Below are positions 33,005 through 39,690 of a stretch of DNA of 58,934 nt, piece after piece (the stretch's first letter is position 1; the number at the start of each line of letters is the position of its first letter). Made by a program: the position numbers and the translations under genes. The stretch comes from a virus. The DNA lies in IMG/VR virus record IMGVR_UViG_3300044643_000090, positions 1 through 58,934 of that record; one strand, written 5' to 3'. The notes under the pieces were generated by a model. That model searched no databases. It had not been told where the DNA came from and saw nothing but the letters and a program-made list of their open reading frames with translations.

Positions 33005-33030
33005 CACTGTTAACCAATAGGGTGTAGAGT
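33001..33030 (+). promoter_or_regulatory. Promoter for the tRNA genes
   Basis: TTGACA (33001-33006), 18-base spacer, TAGAGT (33025-33030), about ten bases before the first tRNA. The spacer contains TGTTAACCA (33008-33016), identical to one arm of the inverted repeat at 26572. Confidence 0.6.
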
Positions 33031-33039
33031 GTAGAGATA

Positions 33040-33116
33040 CTACCCGTAGCTCAGTTGGAGAGAGCAAGTGCCTTCTAAGCACTGGGTCGGGCGTTCGAGT
33101 CGCTCCGGGTAGGCCA
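33040..33116 (+). tRNA. tRNA-Arg (anticodon TCT)
   Basis: 77 bases, cloverleaf by eye: acceptor CTACCCG/CGGGTAG, D-arm GCTC/GAGC, anticodon stem AGTGC/GCACT with loop CTTCTAA, T-arm GGGCG-TTCGAGT-CGCTC, discriminator G and encoded CCA. Reads AGA codons. Lies 1 base from the next tRNA. Confidence 0.92.
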
Positions 33117-33117
33117 T

Positions 33118-33193
33118 GCTGGTGTAGCTCAGTTGGTAGAGCAGTTGCCTTGTAAGCATCAGGCCGGGGGTTCGAGTCCCTCCACCAGCACCA
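33118..33193 (+). tRNA. tRNA-Thr (anticodon TGT)
   Basis: 76 bases: acceptor GCTGGTG/CACCAGC, D-arm GCTC/GAGC, anticodon stem GTTGC/GCATC (one mismatch), loop CTTGTAA, T-arm GGGGG-TTCGAGT-CCCTC (one G-T pair), encoded CCA. Reads ACA. Confidence 0.9.
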
Positions 33194-33209
33194 TTTCACA
33201 GGGTTTTCA

Positions 33210-33392
33210 ATGGGTTATGAACCAGACGATTGGGACTACATACTGTCCACAGTGTGTAATGCCTACTTCTCAGACTTGAGGTTCGAGGAACTGGTTGATT
33301 GTGTTATGCTATCCTCGAACAAGGAAGAACTTGACGCCGCTGTAACAGCAACCATCAGACTATGGGAGATAGTCAACCATGAAGAGCAATAG
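33210..33392 (+). CDS. Small acidic protein before RIIA
   Basis: 60 residues: MGYEPDDWDYILSTVCNAYF, FEELVDCVMLSSNKEELDAA. Acidic, helical. It overlaps the RIIA-like gene by 14 bases and so is translationally linked to it. Function unknown. Confidence 0.7.
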   Translation: MGYEPDDWDYILSTVCNAYFSDLRFEELVDCVMLSSNKEELDAAVTATIRLWEIVNHEEQ

Positions 33393-35328
33393 CACACTGC
33401 GTGTCGTAGAGACCAACAGCCAGACGACCAAGGACTTCACCATCCAAGCATCAGGCAAGATGTTCCACATGGTGATCTCTGGCCTCTACTCAGACAAGCC
33501 CAAGTCCATCACCCGTGAAATCTGGTCCAATGCCTTTGATGCACACGCTATGGTGGGCAAGGAGACTGTCCCATTCGAGGTGACTTTCCCTACTGCCATC
33601 ACACCCACCTTCACCTGTCGTGACTTCGGGCCGGGGATTGCACACGATGACATGGAGGGTTTCTACACTGTGCTGGGTCACTCCACCAAGGAGAATACCA
33701 ACAAGGCTGTAGGTAAGTGGGGCGTTGGGCGTATGTCCCCCATGTCTTACACTGATACCTTCTCTGTCGTTTCCCGTCACAAGGGCAGGGTCAGCTACTA
33801 TGCGGTTCAACTCGGTCCTGACGGATCGCCACAACTCCATGTCCTCGCTGAGCCTCAACCCACCAACGATCCTGATGGTCTTGAGGTATCCTTCCCTGTG
33901 AAGCGTCAGGACATTCAACAGTTCCAGACCGCAGCCAATGTTATCTCTGTGGGCTTCGATGCTCCACCTCTTGTCACCAACTCCAAGGAGAAGTCTTTCA
34001 GCCCCCTCAAGAAGCTGTACGAGGGTAAGGACTACTACCTGTACGAACATGAGTCGATGTCTGGTGCCTTTGCTCAGATGGGCTGTGTCCTCTACCCTAT
34101 TCCATACGAGTACCTCCCAAAGACCTCGTGGTCCTCACGCTGCATCGTCTACAAGTTTGACATTGGTGATCTGGAAGTCACTGCATCCCGTGAAGCCCTG
34201 TCCTTCGGTCCCAATGATCCTACTGCTGGCAGCATCAGGGCCAAGACTGAGGTAGTTGAACAGCAACTGTTTGATGCACTACAGGCTGAGGTTGACGCAC
34301 AGCCCAAGCTGTTCCTTGCAGCCAAGCTGGCACCCAGACTGCATAGGTTCATTCGTAGTGGTGAGTTCAAGTGGAAGGGTATGCAAATCCCGAAGGTGTG
34401 GAACCTTGCGAAATACCAGAAGGTCTCACTGCACTGTGGCTACAAGGGCTACCGTCAGAAGACTGCGGGGTTTGGTATTGACAGAGACCTGAGTGTGACC
34501 GAGGACCACACCATCTTTATTCAGGACATATCAGACAAGAAGGGCTGTGCTCGTGCTGCAACACGTATCTGTAGTGCTATTGACAGCTACAAGTACTACG
34601 TCTGGGTCAGGGCTGATCTGACAGACAAAGAACAGAAGGCCGAGGTTGATGCCCTGATTGCAGAGCTTGACTTCCCTGTGCTGTATGTGAAGGACTTGCA
34701 GGATGATGGCCCCAAGCAGTCTGGTCCTCGTGCAAAGGTCATGGTGTATCGCCTAACCCACAACGACAAGGAGAAGTGGGACATGGAGGATGCTACCTTC
34801 CAAGCTGGTGGCTACTACGTTCCCATGACCAACAATGATTACCCCCGCATGTTGCACAGGGTTATCCCCTTCATCAAAGAGAAGTTTAGCATCACAGACA
34901 TCGTGATGGTGCCTAAGACCCTCTGGAATAAGTTTGAAGGTAACAGCGAGTGGAAGCTGCTAGAGCCTGCACTGAAAGAGGCTGTCATTAAGGAGGAAGC
35001 CAATGCCCGCCTCGCACTGGGTAAGCAGTACAACATCTACCCCATGAACCACTTCGGTGTACTTGAACTTGCTGGTGGCCCTGTGGGAGAGTTTGCCAAG
35101 AAGGTGAATAACCCTGCCCCCAACACCTACAGGGGTATTGACAAGTCCTCTTGGAATGCTGTACTGGGTAGCTACGGAAAAGATGAGATTGGCAACTCGG
35201 TGGCTGAGAGTGAGCATAAAGCTATCCTTACCAAGTACCCACTGTTGAAGATTTTTCTTGATAACCGTAGGTTGGTTCCAGAGTTCATCCAGTACATCCA
35301 ACTGATCGACAACGCAGCAAAGGAGTAA
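33379..35328 (+). CDS. rIIA: RIIA-like GHKL ATPase
   Basis: 649 residues. Bergerat ATP-binding fold: N-box SITREIWSNAFDAH (Glu, Asn, Asp), G1 box RDFGPGI and G2 box KWGVGRMSP, as in T4 rIIA, Hsp90 and MutL. The remaining ~450 residues match the long C-terminal part of RIIA-type phage proteins in size only. In T4, RIIA with RIIB protects infected cells against RexAB exclusion and affects lysis timing. The gene right after it is RIIB-like, as in T4. Activity here is inferred from family. Confidence 0.88.
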   Translation: MKSNSTLRVVETNSQTTKDFTIQASGKMFHMVISGLYSDKPKSITREIWSNAFDAHAMVGKETVPFEVTFPTAITPTFTCRDFGPGIAHDDMEGFYTVLGHSTKENTNKAVGKWGVGRMSPMSYTDTFSVVSRHKGRVSYYAVQLGPDGSPQLHVLAEPQPTNDPDGLEVSFPVKRQDIQQFQTAANVISVGFDAPPLVTNSKEKSFSPLKKLYEGKDYYLYEHESMSGAFAQMGCVLYPIPYEYLPKTSWSSRCIVYKFDIGDLEVTASREALSFGPNDPTAGSIRAKTEVVEQQLFDALQAEVDAQPKLFLAAKLAPRLHRFIRSGEFKWKGMQIPKVWNLAKYQKVSLHCGYKGYRQKTAGFGIDRDLSVTEDHTIFIQDISDKKGCARAATRICSAIDSYKYYVWVRADLTDKEQKAEVDALIAELDFPVLYVKDLQDDGPKQSGPRAKVMVYRLTHNDKEKWDMEDATFQAGGYYVPMTNNDYPRMLHRVIPFIKEKFSITDIVMVPKTLWNKFEGNSEWKLLEPALKEAVIKEEANARLALGKQYNIYPMNHFGVLELAGGPVGEFAKKVNNPAPNTYRGIDKSSWNAVLGSYGKDEIGNSVAESEHKAILTKYPLLKIFLDNRRLVPEFIQYIQLIDNAAKE

Positions 35329-35332
35329 CCCC

Positions 35333-36112
35333 ATGCGTGTCCCCTACACCCTCTCTGCCGAAAGCATCACCGTATTTGTTAGCGGCAAGATGCGTACCGT
35401 CCTCTCTGGCAATAAGAACTTCGAGAAGCTGCGTGAGCATCTTCGTGGGCCTGAGCATGATGCTGCCACCATCCTCACCCTGTCTGATCGTGAAGAGACT
35501 ATCCGTCAGTCTGCTGGCAAGTCTGTTGAGGTTATCAACGGCACGGTCTACTACAAGGGCGAGGAGCTTCACAACGCTCTGACCAACAAGTTGCTGAACC
35601 TGCTGGACGATGGCTTCGATGCTACCCCTTGGATCAAGTTCCTTGAGAAGCTGATGGATAACCCATCGTTCCGCTCTCGCAACTGCCTCTACGGGTTCCT
35701 TGACCACTTCAATGCCCCGATCACCCCAGAGGGCAACTTCATCGCCTTCAAGCGTGTTGGTTCCAACTGGAAAGACCTGCACACTGGCACGATGGACAAC
35801 AGCATTGGTAAGGTGGTGAAGATGGACCGCTCCAAGGTTGATGATGATCCCCAGCACACCTGTTCGTCTGGCCTTCATGTCTGCGCTGACGAGTACCTCA
35901 AAGGCTATGCCACTGGCGCAGACAATCGCACTCTGGTGGTTGAGGTGAACCCTGCCAACGTGGTTGCTGTTCCCTACGACTACAACTTCTCGAAGATGCG
36001 AGTGTGCGAGTACAAGGTTCTTGAGGAGATTGAACCCAAAGAAATCCCTGACATTCTTTCCGAGGAAATGTACGACTTTGATACCAAAGAGGAATTGGAT
36101 GATTGGGTTTAA
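35333..36112 (+). CDS. rIIB: RIIB-like protein
   Basis: 259 residues. Features of phage RIIB proteins: GNFIAFKRVGSNWKDLHTGT, CSSGLHVCADEYLKGYATG and VVEVNPANVVAVPYDYNFSK followed by MRVCEYKVLEEI. The N-terminal 90 residues are a separate domain that may bind nucleic acid. It starts 4 bases after the RIIA stop with AAAGGAG. Acts as partner of RIIA at the membrane in T4; here inferred. Confidence 0.88.
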   Translation: MRVPYTLSAESITVFVSGKMRTVLSGNKNFEKLREHLRGPEHDAATILTLSDREETIRQSAGKSVEVINGTVYYKGEELHNALTNKLLNLLDDGFDATPWIKFLEKLMDNPSFRSRNCLYGFLDHFNAPITPEGNFIAFKRVGSNWKDLHTGTMDNSIGKVVKMDRSKVDDDPQHTCSSGLHVCADEYLKGYATGADNRTLVVEVNPANVVAVPYDYNFSKMRVCEYKVLEEIEPKEIPDILSEEMYDFDTKEELDDWV

Positions 36113-36113
36113 G

Positions 36114-36179
36114 ATGCCAGAGTTCGTAATGGGTCTTGCCTTCATCGCAGTCCTTGCAATGGTAATGCTTACGGAGTAG
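36114..36179 (+). CDS. 21-aa membrane microprotein
   Basis: ATG one base after the RIIB stop. MPEFVMGLAFIAVLAMVMLT ends in E: nearly all a single membrane span. Stop TAG followed at once by the next gene. Its linkage to RIIA/RIIB, which are membrane-associated in T4, is suggestive. No good ribosome site of its own, so coupled to RIIB translation. Confidence 0.5.
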   Translation: MPEFVMGLAFIAVLAMVMLTE

Positions 36180-36182
36180 AAC

Positions 36183-36398
36183 ATGTACCATGTCAGGGTG
36201 AGCGACAACGGAAAGGTCATTGCAAGTTCTCTCCAAGAGGGGTTGGCTGATGCAGTGGCTTACGGCAGGTCTTTGGGACAGAAAGGGAATCGTATCACCA
36301 TCCATGACTCAGTTCAAGATGCTACGGGAAAGATTCTGGACCTTGATGAAGTTCTCTCTACGTACATTCTTGAAGAGAACCATAAAGAGTATCCTTAA
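36183..36398 (+). CDS. Small hypothetical protein
   Basis: 71 residues: MYHVRVSDNGKVIASSLQEG, LADAVAYGRSLGQKGNRITI, HDSVQDATGKILDLDEV. Compact alpha/beta. No family recognised. Last gene before the AT-rich integrase promoter region. Confidence 0.75.
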   Translation: MYHVRVSDNGKVIASSLQEGLADAVAYGRSLGQKGNRITIHDSVQDATGKILDLDEVLSTYILEENHKEYP

Positions 36399-36508
36399 GT
36401 ATTATTACTCTTTAAGAAGTAAAAATACCTTAAGGTATACATAAAGAGATAGAGGGTAGCACAAGTCTTTCTTCATGGCAAGTGCTACCTTCAACAACAG
36501 AGGACGAC
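36399..36508 (+). promoter_or_regulatory. Integrase upstream control region
   Basis: AT-rich gap with CCTTAAGTATTATTACTC, then ATACCTTAAGGTATACATAA (TACCTTAAGGTA core, about 36426-36437) and AAGAGATAG, the same elements as in 26080-26300. Next comes an 8-bp inverted repeat GGTAGCAC (36455-36462) / GTGCTACC (36482-36489) just before the ribosome site. Confidence 0.6.
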
Positions 36509-37594
36509 ATGAAATACACTCGTAAAGTCAAGAACAAGGATGGGTCTGTCGTTCACAGGTTCGTCCCACCACCAGAGGTTTCTAAGGCTGGTGTCGTTAA
36601 GTCTCAGACCTTCAAGGACGGTAGGGCTGCACGCTACGAAGTCCCTCGTTTGATAGAAAAGGTTGATGCTTACCGAAGGGGGGAGATCAAGGAGGGGAAC
36701 GTAGGACCAAGCTCCAAGATCATCCATGTCATCAACTACTACCTGTCGTCCAAGCAGTTTGCCTCTCTCGCTAACAGGTCTCAGATCAAGTACGAGGCAG
36801 ACTTAAAGAGTGTTTCTCGTTCAGACCTTGGCCTAATCCCAATTAACAAACTGACTGCGAAGATATGCAAGGAAGCCTACGAGGATTGGGTTCAAGCACA
36901 CTCGGTTGCAAGGGCCAATGAGAGGGCGAGGATACTCTCCATCGTACTCAACTTCGCCCGATCTCTTGATCTTATCAACGACAACCCTATGTCCAAGGTG
37001 AAGAAGCTGAGGCACGAACCCAAGACACCGATCTGGACGAGGGATCAGGTTGAAGTCTTCCTCGACACTGCCTTCACCAAGTTCGAGTGGAGAAACGTAG
37101 GTCTTCTGGTGATGATGTGCTACGAGTGGGCGCAAAGACCTACAGACATCTGCCACCTCAAGTGGGACAACCTCGACCTCGACAATGCAAGGATGAAGGT
37201 CAAGCAATCCAAGAGAGGTGCAGAGGTAGAAATGCCCATTGAGGAACCCCTGCTGACCATGCTCAAGGAACAGAAAGAGGATTGGGGTTTCCAGAAGTAC
37301 GTGGTGCCACACCACAGGGCCAGCGATAATGCCTATGTTCCCTTGAAACCTGAATCGTTTGGACCTATACTTCGCCAGATAAAGCAGGCATGTGGCTTGC
37401 CAGAAGAGTTGAAGATTGGACACCTGAGAAAGACTGCCATCACAGAGTTTGTAGCAGCAGGAGTTGACAGCACAGGCATCATGCAGGTAACAGGACACAA
37501 GAACATCGCCAGCCTCAACCCATACATGAGGCACACATACGAGGGTGCTAAGACAGCACAGAACGTCAGGAAAGGGTACAAGGATGGAGCATAA
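36509..37594 (+). CDS. int: Tyrosine recombinase (integrase)
   Basis: 361 residues from ATG 36509 with AGAGGA upstream (an in-frame ATG at 36482 is inside the inverted repeat). N-terminal arm/core-binding domain with YEADLKSVSRSDLGLIPINK. The catalytic domain has WAQRPTDICHLKWDNLDL (Arg I), KQSKRGAEVEMPI (Lys), GHLRKTAITEF (His-x-x-Arg), TGHKNIASLNPYMRHT (His and Tyr nucleophile). It would integrate the phage into the host chromosome. No excisionase is recognised next to it and no tRNA fragment typical of attP is visible nearby. Confidence 0.93.
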   Translation: MKYTRKVKNKDGSVVHRFVPPPEVSKAGVVKSQTFKDGRAARYEVPRLIEKVDAYRRGEIKEGNVGPSSKIIHVINYYLSSKQFASLANRSQIKYEADLKSVSRSDLGLIPINKLTAKICKEAYEDWVQAHSVARANERARILSIVLNFARSLDLINDNPMSKVKKLRHEPKTPIWTRDQVEVFLDTAFTKFEWRNVGLLVMMCYEWAQRPTDICHLKWDNLDLDNARMKVKQSKRGAEVEMPIEEPLLTMLKEQKEDWGFQKYVVPHHRASDNAYVPLKPESFGPILRQIKQACGLPEELKIGHLRKTAITEFVAAGVDSTGIMQVTGHKNIASLNPYMRHTYEGAKTAQNVRKGYKDGA

Positions 37595-37775
37595 CAAGTA
37601 TGATCGCAACAAGGACTCATCCCTCGTCAGCATCCACACCCTGTTAAAGAAACTGGGGCAACAGGTGGAACAGGCTGAGTGGGATGGGAAACCCTGCGAA
37701 CACCTGAGGCAAGAGTACAAGACGGTATCTGAGTATCACAGCCACACAGGCAGCAACTTCTACCCAACCTTCTGA
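37584..37775 (+). CDS. Small protein overlapping the integrase end
   Basis: 63 residues from ATG 37584 (AAGGATGG region), overlapping the integrase by 11 bases. MEHNKYDRNKDSSLVSIHTL, LKKLGQQVEQAEWDGKPCEH. Charged, helical. Could be an accessory to recombination by position, but no excisionase pattern is evident. Confidence 0.65.
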   Translation: MEHNKYDRNKDSSLVSIHTLLKKLGQQVEQAEWDGKPCEHLRQEYKTVSEYHSHTGSNFYPTF

Positions 37776-37785
37776 GGAGACAGAC

Positions 37786-38079
37786 ATGACCAGAGAGAAA
37801 GACGTAGTGGCCTCCATCGTGGAGAAGCTCATCAACAATGGTGCTATGGACGAGATTGTCTTGGCAGTGCTGGAGAGTTCCTTAGAGACCAACTTCGAGG
37901 AGTTGGAGAAGCTGTCCCAGAGAAAGTACCTTGAGGCTCACCACTGGCAGGACTACGCTGATTGCTTGCAGTATGCTCACTCCTGCATCAAGGTTCTTCG
38001 GTACTTCTCTGTGAACGACTACACCGAAGAGCAAGTACGTGCTAATGAACACTCACTCAAAATTGAGGAACTCTACTGA
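37786..38079 (+). CDS. Helical hypothetical protein
   Basis: 97 residues: KDVVASIVEKLINNGAMDEI, VLAVLESSLETNFEELEKLS, DYADCLQYAHSCIKVLRYFS. Entirely helical and acidic. No family recognised. It shares a base with the next start (TGATG). Confidence 0.75.
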   Translation: MTREKDVVASIVEKLINNGAMDEIVLAVLESSLETNFEELEKLSQRKYLEAHHWQDYADCLQYAHSCIKVLRYFSVNDYTEEQVRANEHSLKIEELY

Positions 38080-38486
38080 TGAAAAAACTTCTCCTTGCTG
38101 CACCTGTACTCGCACTTATAGCCTGCGTACCTGATGCACAGATCGCCTCTGAAAACTTGTCCAAGGCCGCTGACATGTTCGAGATTGATCGTCGTGTGGT
38201 CTTCTACAATGGCATCACAGACACCTACATGTTGACCATTGAGGGGCGCTGTTCTATCGAAAAGGATGGTGCTGATGTGCAACTCGAAGTCACCTGCAAG
38301 ACTGGCCCAAACCAGTACAAGAAGCACTTCCTTGGTATCTCTGACAACGTGACGTACTTCGTTGAACAGCTTGAGACTGCTGATGTGAGTGTCTACCACT
38401 ACCGTGTAATCTTCAAACCCCAGTCAATCCTGCCTGATGTAGACTTCCGGGGTGATGCTGGTGAACTTCTGAGCACAGGAGAGTAA
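38079..38486 (+). CDS. Lipoprotein, beta-sandwich type
   Basis: 135 residues. Signal peptide MKKLLLAAPVLALIAC with a lipobox (ALIA-C) at residue 16. The mature part has NLSKAADMFEIDRRVVFYNG, ITDTYMLTIEGRCS and KKHFLGISDNVTYFVEQLET. I know this pattern as the beta-sandwich lipoprotein of many siphoviruses and podoviruses. Sent to the inner face of the outer membrane or to the periplasmic leaflet. Role in superinfection exclusion is an inference from lipoproteins of other phages. Confidence 0.85.
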   Translation: MKKLLLAAPVLALIACVPDAQIASENLSKAADMFEIDRRVVFYNGITDTYMLTIEGRCSIEKDGADVQLEVTCKTGPNQYKKHFLGISDNVTYFVEQLETADVSVYHYRVIFKPQSILPDVDFRGDAGELLSTGE

Positions 38487-38487
38487 G

Positions 38488-39258
38488 ATGATTAAGGCTA
38501 CTTACATAGACCACATGGGCAGTGATCTATCTGTCGTTAATGCTGCACGGGTCAGCTTTGGTAAGAAGAGTGAGTGGGAAGAAGGCACCTACCTCGACCA
38601 TCATATTGAAGAGTTGGGTAATGGTAGGTATGAAGGGGTAATCTTCTACTGGAAGCTATCATCTCGTGACACCGATCTGATCCACTACCTTGCCTCGCAC
38701 AAGCATATGTCCCCCTTCGGTCATGCCTTCGCATCCTTCCACGTTAAGGCACCCATCTTCGTAGCACGACAGCTTGTGAAGCATAAGTTCCTTCGGTGGA
38801 ATGAAATCTCTCGTCGTTACGTAGATGATGAACCAGAGTTCTATGTCCCTGAGGTATGGCGTGGGCGCAGCAAGGACAAGAAGCAAGGGTCTAGTTCAAC
38901 TGAAATCGTTAATGACGGATGGTACCCAGACAACTTCGGACGCTCTGAAAACCCAGCTTACAACAACTGGAGTGGAGAGTGGTTCCCTTGGGGTGATGCT
39001 ACAATGCAGTTGGGCCAGTACAACAAGATGATTGAAGCAGGTGTAGCTCCAGAAATGGCCCGTATGGTTCTCCCTCAATCGACAATGACTGAGTGGTACT
39101 GGTCTGGGAGCCTTGATGCCTTCGCAGATATGTGTCGTCTACGCTGCAAGGATGATACCCAGTACGAGACACGTCTAGTTGCAGTTACGATCAGTGCGAT
39201 AATGGAAGACCTATTCCCTGTATCATGGAAGGCTTTGGTAGATGCTGAACGAGGATGA
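38488..39258 (+). CDS. thyX: Flavin-dependent thymidylate synthase
   Basis: 256 residues. ThyX motif region KHKFLRWNEISRRYV corresponds to RHR-x7-S with the first Arg replaced by Lys, and FARQLV-like helix FVARQLVKHKF precedes it. Also AARVSFGKKSEWEEGTYLDH at the N-terminus and the C-terminal EDLFPVSWKALVDAE. Makes dTMP from dUMP with FAD, NADPH and methylenetetrahydrofolate, supplying replication. Followed by a gene overlapping 17 bases. Confidence 0.95.
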   Translation: MIKATYIDHMGSDLSVVNAARVSFGKKSEWEEGTYLDHHIEELGNGRYEGVIFYWKLSSRDTDLIHYLASHKHMSPFGHAFASFHVKAPIFVARQLVKHKFLRWNEISRRYVDDEPEFYVPEVWRGRSKDKKQGSSSTEIVNDGWYPDNFGRSENPAYNNWSGEWFPWGDATMQLGQYNKMIEAGVAPEMARMVLPQSTMTEWYWSGSLDAFADMCRLRCKDDTQYETRLVAVTISAIMEDLFPVSWKALVDAERG

Positions 39259-39460
39259 TCTGAATGGGCTGGCACCGGGATTTACAAGCATGAGATGGAA
39301 AGTTCTACCCTACGACTACGCAAGATGCTACACACAGGACTGCCCCCTAGAGAAGACGTGTATGCGTAAGACACCGGGGCATCCTACCTACCAGACAATC
39401 TTTCACCCTAAGCCAAGCAAAGATTGTGACTATTACATCCACAAGGAGGACGACGAATGA
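39242..39460 (+). CDS. Cys-containing small protein
   Basis: 72 residues: YDYARCYTQDCPLEKTCMRK, then KPSKDCDYYIHKEDDE. Cys pattern C-x4-C-x5-C and a later C, likely a small zinc or Fe-S binding site. Overlaps thyX by 17 bases and the next gene by 4. Function unknown. Confidence 0.7.
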   Translation: MLNEDDLNGLAPGFTSMRWKVLPYDYARCYTQDCPLEKTCMRKTPGHPTYQTIFHPKPSKDCDYYIHKEDDE

Positions 39461-39690
39461 TTGAAGATGGACCCTTCCGCATCATCGTAGACAAAGTATT
39501 GGAGCATGAAGATGGTGGTGCTACTTACACCTTCGACATGGACCATGCAGCTACACAATCTATGGCGAACTATGGCCTGCAGCTTATCCTTCTCTGTGCA
39601 GCATACGGGGTTGACATTCAGGATGCCTTCGATAGTATTCGCACCCTAAACAAGATAGAGGAAGACGAACGTGACGGAGCACCCACATAA
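39457..39690 (+). CDS. Small protein before primase-helicase
   Basis: 77 residues: FRIIVDKVLEHEDGGATYTF, SMANYGLQLILLCAAYGVDI, QDAFDSIRTLNKIEEDE. Acidic, with a hydrophobic helix in the middle. No family recognised. Its end overlaps the primase start by 20 bases. Confidence 0.75.
   Translation: MIEDGPFRIIVDKVLEHEDGGATYTFDMDHAATQSMANYGLQLILLCAAYGVDIQDAFDSIRTLNKIEEDERDGAPT

Noticed and set aside
32981-33199. Minus-strand open frame reading RDSNPRPDAYKATALPTELH
   Set aside because: It is the antisense of the two tRNA genes, a well-known false protein pattern.
35285-36220. 311-aa minus-strand frame opposite RIIB
   Set aside because: Antisense to a convincing RIIB-like gene in a plus-strand operon.
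36400-36508. attP core matching a host tRNA 3' end
   Set aside because: No T-arm plus acceptor sequence is visible beside the integrase; only AT-rich repeats and an inverted repeat.
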